Of a stretch of 5,580 nt of DNA, positions 4,858 to 5,580 are shown piece by piece. The notes below the pieces were generated by a model. It worked only from the letters and a program-made list of their open reading frames with translations. It was not told where the DNA came from and did no database searches. Origin of the DNA: Polaribacter sp. (lineage in GTDB: Bacteria; Bacteroidota; Bacteroidia; Flavobacteriales; Flavobacteriaceae); NCBI GenBank assembly GCA_030731695.1, contig JANQTK010000113.1, positions 1-5,580 on the forward strand, written 5' to 3'. Position 1 is the first letter of the stretch. Every line of letters starts with the position of its first letter. Both the position numbers and the translations under genes were made by a program.

Positions 4858-5580
4858 AAGCAGACACTATTTTATTTTTGCCCTTTTTATTTTTGTGAGT
4901 TTTTCGTTAAAATCTCAAGATTTACTGAAAAAATTAGATGCTGAATTTGCAAATCAAGAGATGTTTGAAATTGCTACTTTTAAAACTATAAGAATTGGTC
5001 TTGGCCATTCAATTGAAACCAGAAAAAAAGGCGCTTTACAAATTGCATTGTACAATAGGTATTGGAATATTCCCGATTTTAAAGGGCAACGTTTTTTAGC
5101 AGATGTGGTTAGCACTTATTACGGTTTAGAATACGCTTTTACTGATGATGTTACATTTGGAATGGGCTATACAAATCATGATAAAATTATTGATGGATAT
5201 TTAAAATATAGGCTTTTAAAGCAGCAAAAAAATGCTAAAAAAGCACCTATTAGTATCACTTTAGTACAAACATTTTCTCATAGAAAAACAGTTGATGGTG
5301 GTGTAAATTATTTACAACCTTTAGTTGAATCCAATAAATACGGTTTTTCTAGTCAGGTGTTAATTGCACGAAAACTGAATTCGAATTTATCACTTCAAAT
5401 TGCCCCAATTTTTATTCATTCACAATCAAATGAATTATTAAATGAATCAAAAAATCAATTTGCAATTTCGTTTTCTGGAAGACATAAATTTAACAAACAT
5501 GCTTCTATCGTTTCAGAATACTTTTACAATACAAATCCTTTAAAATCAATAGAAACATTCAATGCTTTTATGGTGGGTAT
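4847..5580 (+). CDS. DUF5777-like outer-membrane beta-barrel protein, C-terminus cut by window (cassette B)
   Basis: The frame is open to the window edge, giving 244 residues from the ATG at 4847. An in-frame ATG at 4838 would add three residues (MSH); I prefer 4847 because it leaves a signal peptide of usual length (MNNKSRHYFIFALFIFVSFS, then LKSQ). Similarity to the cassette A barrel is clear in FKTIRIGLGHSIETRKKGAL (45-64), DGYLKYRLLKQ (116-126), QVLIARK (170-176), LSLQIAPIFIH (181-191) and SEYFYN (223-228). It is diverged: the HRFGR motif of the A copy is replaced by YNRYW (69-73), and the FGLDQ segment is absent. The start lies inside the end of the YceI gene (11-base overlap), so the two are probably translationally coupled. 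Role unknown; an outer-membrane barrel is inferred from the family. Confidence 0.8.
   Translation, partial: MNNKSRHYFIFALFIFVSFSLKSQDLLKKLDAEFANQEMFEIATFKTIRIGLGHSIETRKKGALQIALYNRYWNIPDFKGQRFLADVVSTYYGLEYAFTDDVTFGMGYTNHDKIIDGYLKYRLLKQQKNAKKAPISITLVQTFSHRKTVDGGVNYLQPLVESNKYGFSSQVLIARKLNSNLSLQIAPIFIHSQSNELLNESKNQFAISFSGRHKFNKHASIVSEYFYNTNPLKSIETFNAFMVG

Noticed and set aside
298..5580. Recent transposon-mediated duplication of the cassette
   Set aside because: There are no transposase genes, terminal inverted repeats or target duplications, and the copies are too diverged at DNA level for a recent event.

Overview
The window looks like chromosomal DNA from a member of the Bacteroidota, most likely a flavobacterium. 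The base composition is very AT-rich and Shine-Dalgarno sequences are not evident. At least one promoter carries the Bacteroidota -7 box TAnnTTTG. The protein families are typical of that group: a DUF5777 beta-barrel, an OB-fold 'tRNA_anti-like' envelope protein, YceI, a choice-of-anchor V protein and a membrane-bound LytTR regulator. No tRNA, rRNA, IS element or CRISPR array is visible.

Layout. Bases 1-158 (minus) hold the N-terminus of a choice-of-anchor V type exported protein with a CTQCH motif; it runs off the left edge. Bases 298-2512 (minus) are a tight four-gene operon, here called cassette A. In transcription order it encodes a c-type cytochrome-like lipoprotein, an OB-fold membrane-anchored protein, a YceI protein and a DUF5777 beta-barrel, with gaps of only 4, 10 and 5 bases. 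Bases 2661-3746 (minus) encode a two-TM extracytoplasmic sensor fused to a LytTR DNA-binding domain. Bases 3876-5580 (plus) are cassette B, a divergently transcribed and diverged copy of the OB-fold, YceI and DUF5777 trio with overlapping genes; the last gene runs off the right edge.

How it may work together (inference). All the structural proteins are predicted to act outside the cytoplasm: inner-membrane-anchored OB-fold protein, periplasmic lipid/isoprenoid-binding YceI, lipid-anchored cytochrome and outer-membrane barrel. This suggests an envelope module for moving electrons or a lipophilic cofactor, controlled by the adjacent LytTR sensor. The strongest regulatory clue is a perfect 11-bp direct repeat with a 21-bp period upstream of cassette A, the geometry expected of a LytTR operator. 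A degenerate copy lies upstream of the choice-of-anchor V gene at the same distance from that gene's candidate -7 box. The most notable feature of the window is therefore an inverted, duplicated OB-fold/YceI/DUF5777 cassette arranged around a membrane-bound LytTR regulator.
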